NCBI GenBank assembly: GCA_959607825.1
Contig: CAUHNW010000014.1
Span: 1-64,000 of the forward strand
Length of the DNA: 64,000 bases
Direction: 5' to 3'
Source: HGM13006 sp900757695
GTDB lineage: Bacteria > Bacillota > Clostridia > Oscillospirales > Oscillospiraceae
Both the position numbers and the translations under genes were made by a program. A model generated the notes under the pieces. It was not told where the DNA came from and ran no database searches. It saw only the letters and a list, made by a program, of their open reading frames with translations. Numbering within the stretch: position 1 is the first letter of the stretch; every line of letters begins with the position of its first letter. This document shows positions 32,936-42,144 of this stretch, piece after piece.

Positions 32936-34250
32936 GATTTTTTCACTGCTGCTTTCCATCGTCATTGCCCTGAGCCTTTGGGCGTATGTGGTGACAACGG
33001 TGACGCCGGAGGACAGCCAGTGGATTCGGAATATTCCTGTGACCTTTGCCAATGAGGACGGCCTTTTTTCAGACCGGAATCTGACCCTGACCAAAGGGAG
33101 AAATGCTACGGTAGACTTAAAGGTCTATGGAAAGCGGCAGGATCTTCTAAAGCTCAGCAACAGTAATATTACTGTAACCGCAGATCTTTCCACCGTGCTT
33201 GGCCCGGGAGAATGGCAGCTGCGCTATAATGTAGAGATGCCGGAGACGGTCAGCGATAATGATATCTCCATTGAATCCCGCAGTGCCTATGAGATTGATG
33301 TGCAGGTGGATCTGCTCAGCGTCAAGGAGGTGCCGGTTCAGGCGGTGTTCCAGGGGTCTGTGGCAGAGGGCTATGTACAGGATCCCATCGAATTGGAATA
33401 CGATACCCTGGAGATCAGCGGCCCGCAGGATCAGGTGGCACAGGTGGATCATGCAGAGGTGGTGCTGGAACGCACCAACCTCAGTAAAACCGTGTCGGAT
33501 TCGCTGAGCTATACCTTTGTGGACGCAGACGGGAATGAAGTGATCTCCGATGAGATCCACTGCAGTGTGGATAAGATCGGTGTCATGATGACGGTCAGTA
33601 TGGTGAAGGAGATCCCGCTGACCGTACAGCTGATCGATGGCGGCGGTGCCACGGGAGAGCATACCGTGTCTTCCATTGAGCCTGCAACCATTACGGTAAA
33701 GGGTTCCGCAGAGGATCTGGAGGGGATGAATTCCCTGAATATCGGCAATGTTGACCTCAGCACGGTGCCCACCAACACCGCATTTACGAAGAGCTATAAT
33801 ATTGTTCTGCCGGATAATATGACCAATATGACCGGAGAAGAGACTGCGGAGGTCACAGTTGAGCTGAAGAATCTCAAGGAAAAGACCTTCCGGGTGACAA
33901 ATCTGGAGCTTGCCAATACGCCCAGCAATCTGAAGGCAACACTGGGGACTGTGTCCTTGCAGATCAAAGTCCGGGGCCCCTCAGACGTAATGGAGGCAGT
34001 AACGGCCAGCAGCATCCGTGCGGTGGCAGATCTCAGCTCGGTGGGAACCTCCACCGGACAGTTCAGCGTCCCGGTTGATGTCTATGTGGATGGCTTCAGC
34101 GGTGTTGGCGCCATGGGGAGCTATAATGTGCTGGTATCTATTTCAGAGCCCACAGAATCGGATGACACCGCAGTGGCGGTGGACGTGAATCCCAGCGGTG
34201 CACCGGAGCCCAGCAATTCTCCGGAAACCGGCGATACACCGGAGGAGTGA
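32922..34250 (+). CDS. cdaR: CdaA regulatory protein CdaR (YbbR domains)
   Basis: This 442-residue protein has one N-terminal TM helix (IFSLLLSIVIALSLWAYVVT) and four YbbR-type repeats outside the membrane (repeats with phrases such as LTLTKGRNATVDLKVYG, PVQAVFQGSVAEGYV, TITVKGSAEDLEGM and SLQIKVRGPSDVMEAV). It binds CdaA and modulates c-di-AMP synthesis. The Pro/Ser/Thr-rich C-terminal tail may thread into the wall. Overlapping start and promoter sharing with cdaA fit the conserved operon. Confidence 0.92.
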   Translation: MKKNKIFSLLLSIVIALSLWAYVVTTVTPEDSQWIRNIPVTFANEDGLFSDRNLTLTKGRNATVDLKVYGKRQDLLKLSNSNITVTADLSTVLGPGEWQLRYNVEMPETVSDNDISIESRSAYEIDVQVDLLSVKEVPVQAVFQGSVAEGYVQDPIELEYDTLEISGPQDQVAQVDHAEVVLERTNLSKTVSDSLSYTFVDADGNEVISDEIHCSVDKIGVMMTVSMVKEIPLTVQLIDGGGATGEHTVSSIEPATITVKGSAEDLEGMNSLNIGNVDLSTVPTNTAFTKSYNIVLPDNMTNMTGEETAEVTVELKNLKEKTFRVTNLELANTPSNLKATLGTVSLQIKVRGPSDVMEAVTASSIRAVADLSSVGTSTGQFSVPVDVYVDGFSGVGAMGSYNVLVSISEPTESDDTAVAVDVNPSGAPEPSNSPETGDTPEE

Positions 34251-34257
34251 AATAGAA

Positions 34258-34668
34258 TTGCGGCAGAAGGTTATGGTGATCTCCAGTGAAAACGGCGTGG
34301 CCAGAGTGCAGTATCATCGGCCCACGGCATGCCATGGGGATTGCAGCAAATGTGCCGGTGGCTGCGGCGCAATGGCAGCGCAGGAGGAGATCATTGTCTC
34401 GGCAGATAATCCCATTGGCGCAAGACCCGGGGATTCTGTCTATATCGAAGGGGAGACCGGAAAGGTGGCATGGGCCATTGCGCTGGTTTATGTGATCCCG
34501 GTGATCCTGTTCTTTCTGGGGTATTTTCTGGGAAGAGATCATGGAAAGGGCGAGCTGCTTGGAATCATCGGTTTCTTTCTGGGGCTGGCTCTTGCGGTGC
34601 TGGAAAGCCACAGGCAGAAGCGGCATGGGGATGAGATCCGGTATCAGATCGTCTCCTTTGCAAAATAG
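34258..34668 (+). CDS. RseC/MucC-like SoxR-reducing-system family protein
   Basis: This 136-residue protein has the N-terminal ISSENGVARVQYHRPTACHG, then a cysteine cluster (CHGDCSKCAGGCG) and two TM helices at about 74-93 and 100-120. The pattern matches RseC/MucC, which associates with Rnf/Rsx-type membrane electron transfer. No rnf genes are in the window. The TTG at 34258 is chosen because GGAGGAG lies 11 bases upstream and the resulting N-terminus fits the family; ATG 34273 is the alternative. It is probably co-transcribed with cdaR. Confidence 0.75.
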   Translation: MRQKVMVISSENGVARVQYHRPTACHGDCSKCAGGCGAMAAQEEIIVSADNPIGARPGDSVYIEGETGKVAWAIALVYVIPVILFFLGYFLGRDHGKGELLGIIGFFLGLALAVLESHRQKRHGDEIRYQIVSFAK

Positions 34669-34673
34669 CGTGA

Positions 34674-34708
34674 AAAATGGAATCGGCTTTGGCCGGTTCC
34701 ATTTTTGT
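34674..34708 (+). terminator. Terminator after the cdaA operon
   Basis: A 14-base stem with one G-T pair (34674-34687 / 34692-34705), 4-base loop, T-rich end. Confidence 0.85.
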
Positions 34709-34745
34709 CTATTCGGTCATGGAATGGATTCACCGGTAAATAGAA

Positions 34746-34774
34746 TTGCAACATTTGCGATACGAAATTATAAT
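34746..34774 (+). promoter_or_regulatory. Promoter for the second solute-binding lipoprotein
   Basis: TTGCAA (34746-34751), 17-base spacer, TATAAT (34769-34774). The leader is about 65 bases. Confidence 0.8.
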
Positions 34775-34844
34775 AAAACCATCAAAATCACTCAAATGGA
34801 ATCTCCAAATGAACAGTGAGATTTTAGGGGGAGAGGAGTATGGT

Positions 34845-36611
34845 ATGAAAAAGGATCGTATTTTGGCGTTTGTGCTGGCAGCGGCCATGTCTGCGTCCCT
34901 ACTGGCGGGATGCAGCAGCAACGGGAAGCCCGGTACAGCGGCGCAGGCGCAAAGTGTTTCGGAGCAGCAGGCGGAGGCGCCATCGGCTCCTGTGGCAGAT
35001 GAAACAGATGCTTCGGAAGCGGAAGCTATGAGCGCTGAGAAGACGGAGGAGACAGGAAGCAGCATGGAAAGCCCTGAGCCTGAGCTCCAGCTGGAGGAGG
35101 TGAGCCTTCCGCTGTTTGAAGAGACCCGTACTTACACCATGTGGACCATGCTGCCGTTCTTTATGAACGGGCTTGTATCGGACATGGCAACTGACATCAA
35201 CAACATGAAGCTTTTGCAGGAAAACTGCAATGTGAAGCTGGACGTGACTGCGGTGGGGGACAGTGTTGTGTCGGAGCAGTTTAATCTGATGGTTTCCTCC
35301 GGCGATTACACGGATATTATTTCTGACGGCGTTTCCCACTATTCCAAAGGCTATGACGCAGCCATTACCGATGACATCATCATCGATCTTCTGGATCTGG
35401 CACAGGAGTATGCGCCAAACTACATGTATTATTTGGAAACGGATCCGTCTCTGCGGGCGGCACTGATCACCGACAACGGATGCCTTCCAACGGTTGCGAC
35501 CATCTATAAGGAAGCAGGCTGTGAAAACGGGGGTATCCTGATTCGTGGTGACTGGCTCCGGGAGCTGGGCATGGATCCGCCTGAGACCTTTGATGCGTTC
35601 CATGACTATGTTCAGGCATGCATAGATAAATATGGGGCGCAGGGCATTACCATCGGCAACATGATGGCAGATTGTCGTGGTGACGATTCCCTGTACAGCT
35701 ATGGCTATGACCTCTATGCGGGCGGGTATAATGTCATTGACGGGCAGGTTGTGTACTCCTATCTGAACGACAGCTATTACGACTATCTGAGAATGCTGGC
35801 GGACTGGTATCAGGATGGCACCCTGTATTCTGATTTCTTTAATGTGCAGATGGGCTCCACGGATAAGTGGTTCGCCTCCGGTCAGTGTCCGGTGGATACG
35901 GGCACCGCCGCCAACATTGCCACCATTGAAAGCTATGCAGATGAGAATTATACTTATGAGCTGATGCCCATCCACGCACCGAAGGTCCATGCAGATGATG
36001 AACTCCATTTCAGCTGGACGGATAATTTTTCCCGGATCAAGCAACAGGACTCCTGGACTATTTCCACCGCTTGTCAGGACCCGGAGGGAATCATGATGAT
36101 GGTCAACTATCTGTTTTCTGAGGCAGGGCAGCTGATGTATAACTATGGCGATGAGGGGCATTCCTTTGAATATGATACTGAGGGCAAGCCACAGTATACA
36201 GAGCTGATCACCAATAATCCGGATGGCATCAGCTATAAGGATGCCTGCTATCTCTATGCCTCCGCAGTGGCCAGTGGGCATCTGCCCAGCATTATGGATG
36301 TACGGGCCGGGTATTATTACTTCGGCGATGAGGAATGGAAAATATTTGATATCTTCCGTACCTGTGATGCGGACGGCAGCTATAACCTCCCCAATGGCGT
36401 GGCACTAAACGAGCAGGAGAATCAGAAGTATGCAACGATCTCCTCGGATATTACCACCTATGCGTCCACTGAGATCATGAAGTTCATTCTCGGACAATCC
36501 GACCTGACGCCCGAGACGTTCAAAGAATTCCAGGACACCATCCTCTCTATGGGAGGGGCTCGTATGGAAGAGCTCTATCAGCAGGCCTATGAGCGTTATC
36601 TTCTGAAATAA
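34845..36611 (+). CDS. Extracellular solute-binding lipoprotein, orphan paralogue
   Basis: This 588-residue protein has a lipoprotein signal (MKKDRILAFVLAAAMSASLL, then AGC), a Glu/Ser/Ala-rich linker to about residue 80 and a family-1-like binding domain (FNLMVSSGDYTDIISDGVSH, NGGILIRGDWLRELGMDPPE, CQDPEGIMMMVNYLFSEAGQ). It resembles the product of 20987-22780 in layout and several blocks, so the two arose by duplication. It is a monocistronic unit with its own promoter and terminator, with no ABC permease near. It could serve a distant importer or a sensory system. Confidence 0.86.
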   Translation: MKKDRILAFVLAAAMSASLLAGCSSNGKPGTAAQAQSVSEQQAEAPSAPVADETDASEAEAMSAEKTEETGSSMESPEPELQLEEVSLPLFEETRTYTMWTMLPFFMNGLVSDMATDINNMKLLQENCNVKLDVTAVGDSVVSEQFNLMVSSGDYTDIISDGVSHYSKGYDAAITDDIIIDLLDLAQEYAPNYMYYLETDPSLRAALITDNGCLPTVATIYKEAGCENGGILIRGDWLRELGMDPPETFDAFHDYVQACIDKYGAQGITIGNMMADCRGDDSLYSYGYDLYAGGYNVIDGQVVYSYLNDSYYDYLRMLADWYQDGTLYSDFFNVQMGSTDKWFASGQCPVDTGTAANIATIESYADENYTYELMPIHAPKVHADDELHFSWTDNFSRIKQQDSWTISTACQDPEGIMMMVNYLFSEAGQLMYNYGDEGHSFEYDTEGKPQYTELITNNPDGISYKDACYLYASAVASGHLPSIMDVRAGYYYFGDEEWKIFDIFRTCDADGSYNLPNGVALNEQENQKYATISSDITTYASTEIMKFILGQSDLTPETFKEFQDTILSMGGARMEELYQQAYERYLLK

Positions 36612-36623
36612 GACCAGCGCAGG

Positions 36624-36660
36624 AATGACCGGCAGTTTTCGCTTACTGCCGGTCATTTTT
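36624..36660 (+). terminator. Terminator of the second lipoprotein gene
   Basis: A perfect 13-base stem (36624-36636 / 36645-36657) running into TTTTT. Confidence 0.9.
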
Positions 36661-36676
36661 CTGACGCAAATTCTGT

Positions 36677-36705
36677 TTGACTTTGTATATGGATTCCTGT
36701 ATACT
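36677..36705 (+). promoter_or_regulatory. Promoter for the second anion permease
   Basis: TTGACT (36677-36682), 17-base spacer, TATACT (36700-36705). Confidence 0.7.
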
Positions 36706-36779
36706 GGAAGGGTTGTATTTTGCCTTCCGGCCTAAGGGCGGTGGGGCTTTTATATTGCTCGTTGCAGGGGAGACTTCCA

Positions 36780-38048
36780 ATGAAGATATTTGCGCTGATC
36801 CTATTTATTCTGACATACGTTTTGATGATCGCACTGCCAAAATATCGGCCATGGGTGGCGGTGACCAGTGCGGTGATTTTTCTGGTAGGCGGGATCGTAC
36901 CGGTGCAGAGTCTTGGCTCGGCCATTGATTTTAATGTGCTGATGATGCTGGCGGGTACCATGGGAACCGTTTCCCTGTTCATCGAATCCAGAATGCCAAA
37001 CCGAATGGCAGAGATGCTGCTGCAAAAATCCCCCAATGTGATGTGGGTGGTGGTGGTCATGTCTCTGTTTGCCGGTGTGGTATCTGCTTTTGTTGATAAC
37101 GTTGCAACCGTTTTGATGATTGCGCCGGTGGGACTGGCCATTGCAAAGAAGCTGAATATTTCCCCGGTGGCGATGATCATTTCCATTGCGGTGTCTTCCA
37201 ATCTTCAGGGGGCTGCGACGCTGGTGGGAGATACCACCTCCATTATGCTGGGCGGCCACGCCAATATGAACTTCAATGATTTCTTCTTTATGGACGGTAA
37301 GCCCAGCATCTTCTTTGCGGTGGAGCTGGGGGCGCTGGCAACGGTACCGGTGATCATGTTCCTGTTTCGGAAGCAGCGGGAGCCCTTTACAGCGGAGGGG
37401 CACACGGAGGTCGGCGATTATTTCCCCACATGGCTGCTGTGTGCCAATGTGCTGCTGCTGATTCTGGCCTCCTTCTGGAAGGACAGACCCTCCATTACCA
37501 ATGGACTGATCTGCGTGGGGCTGTTTATCGTTGGGCTTGTCCACTCCTATATCCGCCGTGGAGATCTGGATGTGGTGAAGCAGGCGTTTCAGGAGATCGA
37601 CTATGAGACCATTTGCCTGCTGACGGGACTGTTTGTGGTGATTGCCGGAATTACAGAGGTTGGGATCATTGATGATATCAGCGGTATATTTGCCTCCCTT
37701 GGCGGCAATAATCTCTTCCTGCTGTACACAGTGATCGTATGGGGCTCGGTTGCCTGCTCTGCCTTTGTGGATAATATTCCCTATGTTGCTACCATGCTCC
37801 CTGTGATCAGCGCCCTGTGCCGGGATCTGGGCTGCGCACCGTATCTGCTCTATTTTGGACTGCTGACCGGTGCAACGCTGGGAGGCAACCTGACGCCCAT
37901 CGGCGCATCGGCCAATATCGCAGGAATCGGGATCCTGCGAAAGGCCGGATATGAGGTAAAGACAAAGGACTTCCTGCGCATTGGTGTGCCATTTACACTT
38001 TGCGCTGTAATCGTTGGATATCTCTTCTGCTGGATCGTATGGTCTTAA
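36780..38048 (+). CDS. ArsB/NhaD-type permease, second paralogue
   Basis: This 422-residue membrane protein has two inverted-repeat halves carrying the superfamily core: SAFVDNVATVLMIAPVGLAI with SSNLQGAATLVGDTTSIMLG, and SAFVDNIPYVATMLPVISAL with GATLGGNLTPIGASANIAGI. It is related to the 8028-9386 permease but distinct in the substrate-loop residues (QGAATLVGDTTS versus GGSATMCGDPPN). The substrate is an anion or Na+/H+; unknown. ATG 36780 has CAGGGGAG upstream. Confidence 0.86.
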   Translation: MKIFALILFILTYVLMIALPKYRPWVAVTSAVIFLVGGIVPVQSLGSAIDFNVLMMLAGTMGTVSLFIESRMPNRMAEMLLQKSPNVMWVVVVMSLFAGVVSAFVDNVATVLMIAPVGLAIAKKLNISPVAMIISIAVSSNLQGAATLVGDTTSIMLGGHANMNFNDFFFMDGKPSIFFAVELGALATVPVIMFLFRKQREPFTAEGHTEVGDYFPTWLLCANVLLLILASFWKDRPSITNGLICVGLFIVGLVHSYIRRGDLDVVKQAFQEIDYETICLLTGLFVVIAGITEVGIIDDISGIFASLGGNNLFLLYTVIVWGSVACSAFVDNIPYVATMLPVISALCRDLGCAPYLLYFGLLTGATLGGNLTPIGASANIAGIGILRKAGYEVKTKDFLRIGVPFTLCAVIVGYLFCWIVWS

Positions 38049-38063
38049 TCGGATACAGAAAAA

Positions 38064-38089
38064 GGCCTGCCGCAAAATTGCGGCAGGCC
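38064..38089. terminator. Bidirectional terminator between permease and gdhA
   Basis: A perfect 12-base stem (38064-38075 / 38078-38089). The minus strand continues TTTTTCTG after it, so it serves gdhA best. Confidence 0.85.
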
Positions 38090-38112
38090 AATTATTATCG
38101 TAGGGGGAGAGA

Positions 38113-39459
38113 TCAGCAGACACCCTGTGCCAGCATTGCATCGGCAACCTTCAGGAAGCCCGCAATGTTTGCACCGGCCTGAATATCGCCGGCCATGCCG
38201 TATTTCTCGGCGGCCTCGGCGCAGGCGGTGTAGATGGATTCCATGATGCCCTTGAGCTTTGCATCCACTTCCTCAAAGGTCCAGCTGAGCCGCTCGGAGT
38301 TCTGGCTCATCTCCAGACCGGAGGTAGCAACGCCGCCGGCGTTGGAAGCCTTGCCGGGGCTGTAGAGCAGTCCGGCGGACTTGATGATGGAGATTGCCTC
38401 GGGGGTGCAGGGCATGTTTGCGCCCTCGAAGACGCCCAGAGCGCCGTTTGCAACGATCTGCTTTGCAGCCTCTGCATCGATCTCGTTCTGCGTTGCGCAG
38501 GGGAGGATGATGTCAGCGGGGACGCTCCAGATGCCGCTGCAGCCCTCAACATACTTGGCAGAGGGGACGTAATCCACATAAGTCTTGATGCGGGCACGCT
38601 TGACTTCCTTGATCTCCTGAATGATCTTGAAGTCGATGCCGTTTTCGTCTACGATGTAGCCGTTGGAGTCATACATGGCGATGACCTTGCCGCCCAGCTC
38701 GGTGGCCTTCTGGTTGGCGTAGATGGCAACGTTGCCGGAGCCGGAAACGATCACACGTTTGCCCTCAAAGCTGGTGCCGTTGGCGTGGAGATAGGCATCG
38801 GCAAAGTAGCACAGGCCGTAGCCGGTGGCCTGTGTACGGGCCAGAGAGCCGCCGTAGGAGAGACCCTTGCCGGTGAGCACGCCGGTCCACTCGTTTTTCA
38901 GACGCTTATACTGGCCGAACAGATAGCCGATCTCACGGGCACCTACGCCGATATCACCGGCGGGTACATCGGTGTCAGCGCCAACATGGCGATAGAGCTC
39001 TGTCATAAAGCTCTGGCAGAAACGCATGACCTCCATATCGGACTTGCCCTTGGGGTCAAAGTCAGAGCCGCCCTTGCCGCCGCCCATGGGCAGGGTGGTG
39101 AGTGCATTTTTGAAGATCTGCTCGAAGCCAAGGAACTTGATGATGGAGAGGTTGACGTTGTCACGGAACCGCAGGCCGCCCTTGTAGGGGCCGATGGCGG
39201 AGTTGTACTGAACACGATAGCCACGGTTTACCTGAACCTTGCCCTGATCATCTACCCACGGCACACGGAAGATGATGATGCGCTCGGGCTCAACCAGGCG
39301 GCCAATGATGTTCTGCTGCTCCAGACGGGGATCCGCCTCCACCACGGGAACCAGTGTTTCAAGGACCTCATTGACGGCCTCCAGATACTCGGTCTGCTCG
39401 CTGTAACGGGCACAGAGCTCTTCATAGATACCGTTTAAGTAAGCGTTTTTGATAGCCAT
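38113..39459 (-). CDS. gdhA: NADP-type glutamate dehydrogenase
   Basis: This 448-residue hexameric GDH of the small (about 450 residue) class interconverts 2-oxoglutarate plus ammonia and glutamate. Typical motifs are GPYKGGLRFRDNVNLSIIKF, PMGGGKGGSDFDPKGKSDME, DTDVPAGDIGVGAREIGYLF, the Rossmann loop VIVSGSGNVAIYANQKA and the tail NSERLSWTFEEVDAKLKGIM. The start is placed at 39459, with AAAGGGTG upstream on the minus strand; in-frame upstream codons have no homology. It is a monocistronic central nitrogen gene. Confidence 0.96.
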   Translation of the reverse strand: MAIKNAYLNGIYEELCARYSEQTEYLEAVNEVLETLVPVVEADPRLEQQNIIGRLVEPERIIIFRVPWVDDQGKVQVNRGYRVQYNSAIGPYKGGLRFRDNVNLSIIKFLGFEQIFKNALTTLPMGGGKGGSDFDPKGKSDMEVMRFCQSFMTELYRHVGADTDVPAGDIGVGAREIGYLFGQYKRLKNEWTGVLTGKGLSYGGSLARTQATGYGLCYFADAYLHANGTSFEGKRVIVSGSGNVAIYANQKATELGGKVIAMYDSNGYIVDENGIDFKIIQEIKEVKRARIKTYVDYVPSAKYVEGCSGIWSVPADIILPCATQNEIDAEAAKQIVANGALGVFEGANMPCTPEAISIIKSAGLLYSPGKASNAGGVATSGLEMSQNSERLSWTFEEVDAKLKGIMESIYTACAEAAEKYGMAGDIQAGANIAGFLKVADAMLAQGVC

Positions 39460-39541
39460 TAGATAACACCCTTTCATTCGATGAATCGGGAATCGCAAAA
39501 CAGTGAAAGCCTGACTGCATATGCCCGTTTCTGTTGGCACT

Positions 39542-39570
39542 ATACTACTACAAAGTAGAGAAGAATGCAA
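39542..39570 (-). promoter_or_regulatory. Promoter for gdhA
   Basis: On the minus strand, TTGCAT (39565-39570), 17-base spacer, TAGTAT (39542-39547). Confidence 0.5.
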
Positions 39571-39692
39571 GTAGAAGTACAGAAAAAATCAAAAAGACGG
39601 TAAAATTGCATAAAATAGAAGCTGATTTGCAGCAAAATGGGTAAAGTATTTCAGTTCGTGACGGAAACGTACCATATATTCTAAACCAAACG

Positions 39693-39733
39693 ATGAAAAA
39701 TGCCGCCGTATGGTCTACGGCGGCATTTTTCAT
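39693..39733 (-). terminator. Terminator of pheST
   Basis: A perfect 18-base stem (39716-39733 / 39693-39710) with TTTTT in the distal arm on the minus strand. Confidence 0.9.
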
Positions 39734-39738
39734 GCAGT

Positions 39739-42123
39739 TTAGCGCAGGGTCACGTTCAGTTTCTCCTGCAGATCGGAGAGAATCTTCTTTACAACACTGT
39801 CGGAATCCGCATCGGTCAGGGTGCGGTCATCGGCACGGAGCTCCAGTGCAAAGGCCAGAGACTTCTTACCCTGAGGGATGCCCTTGCCGCAATACAGATC
39901 AAAGAGCTTGACGCTCCGCAGCAGTGTGCCGCCAGCAGCAGCGATCACGCCCTCTACCTGTGCGGCAGTCAGTTCGTCATCGCATACCAGCGCAAGGTCA
40001 CGCTCAACACTGGGGAATCTGGGCAGAGGCTGATAGAGCGCCTCAGGAGCCAGCAGCGTCATCAGCGTGGTAAAGTTCAGCTCTGCGCAGTAGATCTCGC
40101 TGGAAATTCCATAGTTGGCAGCCACCAGGGGATGCACCTGACCAAATACGCCCACATAGGTGCCGTCTACATAGAGATCAGCGCAGCGGCCGGGATGGTA
40201 GGAGGGATTTTCCTTCTGGGCTACCACGGTGTGAGGCTTGACGTTCAGGCAGCGGAGCAGTGCCTCTACCTCGCCCTTCAAAGAGAAGAAGTCCTCATTT
40301 TCACCGTAGGAGCCAAGGGTCAGGATGATATCCTCCTTGGGCAGCGCTTCGCCCGCTACAGGGAGATAAATCTTTGCCAGCTCATAGAGCTTTGCGGCCT
40401 TGTTCCGATGGGCATTGTTCCGGGAAAGCGTCTCCAGCATGCAGGGCAGGGAGGTGGTGCGCATCACGGAGGTATCCTCGCCCAGCGGATTGAGGATCTT
40501 GACGGGGTTCCGCAGCGGGCTGTCTGCGGGAATGCGAATCAGGTCAAACATGGAGGGGCTGCCGAAGGAATAGGTGAGAATCTCACTGTAGCCCATGCCA
40601 CGGCAGATCTGACCGGCCAGATTCTTGCACTTCTGCTCAGGGGTATAGCCGCCCTTTGCAGCTGCTCCCTTGAAGGTTGTAACGGGGATGTTGTCATAGC
40701 CGTACATCCGGGCTACTTCTTCGGCAACATCGGCCATATAGTGGATATCGGTCCGCCAGGAGGGAACGTGCAGCTGGTCACCTTCCACAGTGAAGCCCAA
40801 ACGGCTCAGGTACATGACCATATCCTCACGGGTCAGATCGGTGCCCAGGTAATGGTTGATCTTTTCCGGCTCAAAGGCAACGGTGACCGGATCGGGCACA
40901 TAGTTGAGGATATCGATGACACCGTCCATAACATCTCCGGCGCCCAGCTGCTCTACCAGCTCGCAGGCACGCTGAATGGCGGGATAGGTATCCAGAGGAT
41001 TCAGACCCTTCTCATACTTGGTGGAGGCATCGGTACGCATGCCCAGTGCGTTGGCAGTCTGGCGGATGCAGGTGCCGTCGAAGTTGGCGCTCTCAAAGAC
41101 CACGGTGGTGGTGTCCTCCAGAATTTCAGAGTTGAGGCCGCCCATGATGCCGGCAAGGCCGATGGCCTTCTCGCTGTCGGCAATGACCAGCATCTTGTTG
41201 GTCAGGGTATGCTCCTGCTCGTCCAGAGTGGTGAGCTTCTCACCGTCCTTGGCACGGCGGACAACGATCTTTCCGCTGCCCACATAGCGATAGTCAAAGG
41301 CGTGCATGGGCTGGCCGTATTCCAGCATCACATAGTTGGTGATATCCACAATGTTATTGATGGGACGAACACCCAGCGCATGGAGCCGCTGACGGAGCCA
41401 ACGGGGAGAGGGGCCGATCTTGACATTGGTGATCATCCGGGAGGTGTAGCGGTTGCAGAGATCAGGCGCCTCGACTTCAACTTCCAGCCGGTCGAAAATG
41501 CTGCCGGCATCAGAGCCTTTTACTTCGGGCTCGTGGAGGGTAAAGGGCTGATTGAAGGTAGCGGCGGCCTCACGGGCAATGCCGATGATGGAATAGCAGT
41601 CCGTGCGGTTGTTGGTGATTTCAAATTCCACCACAGAATCATCGGTGCCGATGAGGGTGTTGATATCCTGCCCCACATAGGCATCGGGCTCTTCAATAAT
41701 AAAGATACCGTCTTCGATGGCATAGGGAAAATCGTTGAGGGTAAGGCCCAGCTCCTTGAGAGAGCAGAGCATACCATTGGACATCTCTCCACGGAGCTTG
41801 CCCTTGGTGATGTGAACACCCCCGGGCAGATAGGAGTTGTGCTTCGCTACGGGGACAAGATCTCCCTGCTTAACGTTCTGAGCGCCGGTGACGATCTGGA
41901 TGGGTGCGTCTTCGCCTACGTCTACCTGACAAATCCACATATGGTCGGAGTTCTCGTGGCGGACAATTTCCAGCACCTTGCCGACTACAACGTTTTTGAT
42001 CTCGGCGGAAAGTACCTCGGTGGTCTCTACCTTGGTGCCGGACATGGTCATGGCGGCATCAAATTCATGGTCGGATACATCGACCTTTACATAGTCATTC
42101 AGCCATTTTCTTGAAATATTCAT
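39739..42123 (-). CDS. pheT: Phenylalanyl-tRNA synthetase beta subunit
   Basis: This 794-residue subunit forms the (alpha-beta)2 enzyme that charges tRNA-Phe. It starts with the B1 region (MNISRKWLNDYVKVDVSDHE), then a tRNA-binding EMAP-like domain (VVGKVLEIVRHENSDHMWIC), the B3/B4 editing domain (EFEITNNRTDCYSIIGIARE), B5, and ends with the anticodon-binding ferredoxin-like domain (PLPRFPSVERDLALVCDDEL). Length is normal. It follows pheS by 21 bases under the T-box leader. Confidence 0.97.
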   Translation of the reverse strand: MNISRKWLNDYVKVDVSDHEFDAAMTMSGTKVETTEVLSAEIKNVVVGKVLEIVRHENSDHMWICQVDVGEDAPIQIVTGAQNVKQGDLVPVAKHNSYLPGGVHITKGKLRGEMSNGMLCSLKELGLTLNDFPYAIEDGIFIIEEPDAYVGQDINTLIGTDDSVVEFEITNNRTDCYSIIGIAREAAATFNQPFTLHEPEVKGSDAGSIFDRLEVEVEAPDLCNRYTSRMITNVKIGPSPRWLRQRLHALGVRPINNIVDITNYVMLEYGQPMHAFDYRYVGSGKIVVRRAKDGEKLTTLDEQEHTLTNKMLVIADSEKAIGLAGIMGGLNSEILEDTTTVVFESANFDGTCIRQTANALGMRTDASTKYEKGLNPLDTYPAIQRACELVEQLGAGDVMDGVIDILNYVPDPVTVAFEPEKINHYLGTDLTREDMVMYLSRLGFTVEGDQLHVPSWRTDIHYMADVAEEVARMYGYDNIPVTTFKGAAAKGGYTPEQKCKNLAGQICRGMGYSEILTYSFGSPSMFDLIRIPADSPLRNPVKILNPLGEDTSVMRTTSLPCMLETLSRNNAHRNKAAKLYELAKIYLPVAGEALPKEDIILTLGSYGENEDFFSLKGEVEALLRCLNVKPHTVVAQKENPSYHPGRCADLYVDGTYVGVFGQVHPLVAANYGISSEIYCAELNFTTLMTLLAPEALYQPLPRFPSVERDLALVCDDELTAAQVEGVIAAAGGTLLRSVKLFDLYCGKGIPQGKKSLAFALELRADDRTLTDADSDSVVKKILSDLQEKLNVTLR

Positions 42124-42144
42124 ATCTTAACTCCACTCCTTTCC

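Noticed and set aside
39700..42114. Very long open frame (about 800 codons) antisense to pheT
   Set aside because: PheT has all its domains on the minus strand. The antisense frame is a shadow from codon bias in a GC-rich gene.
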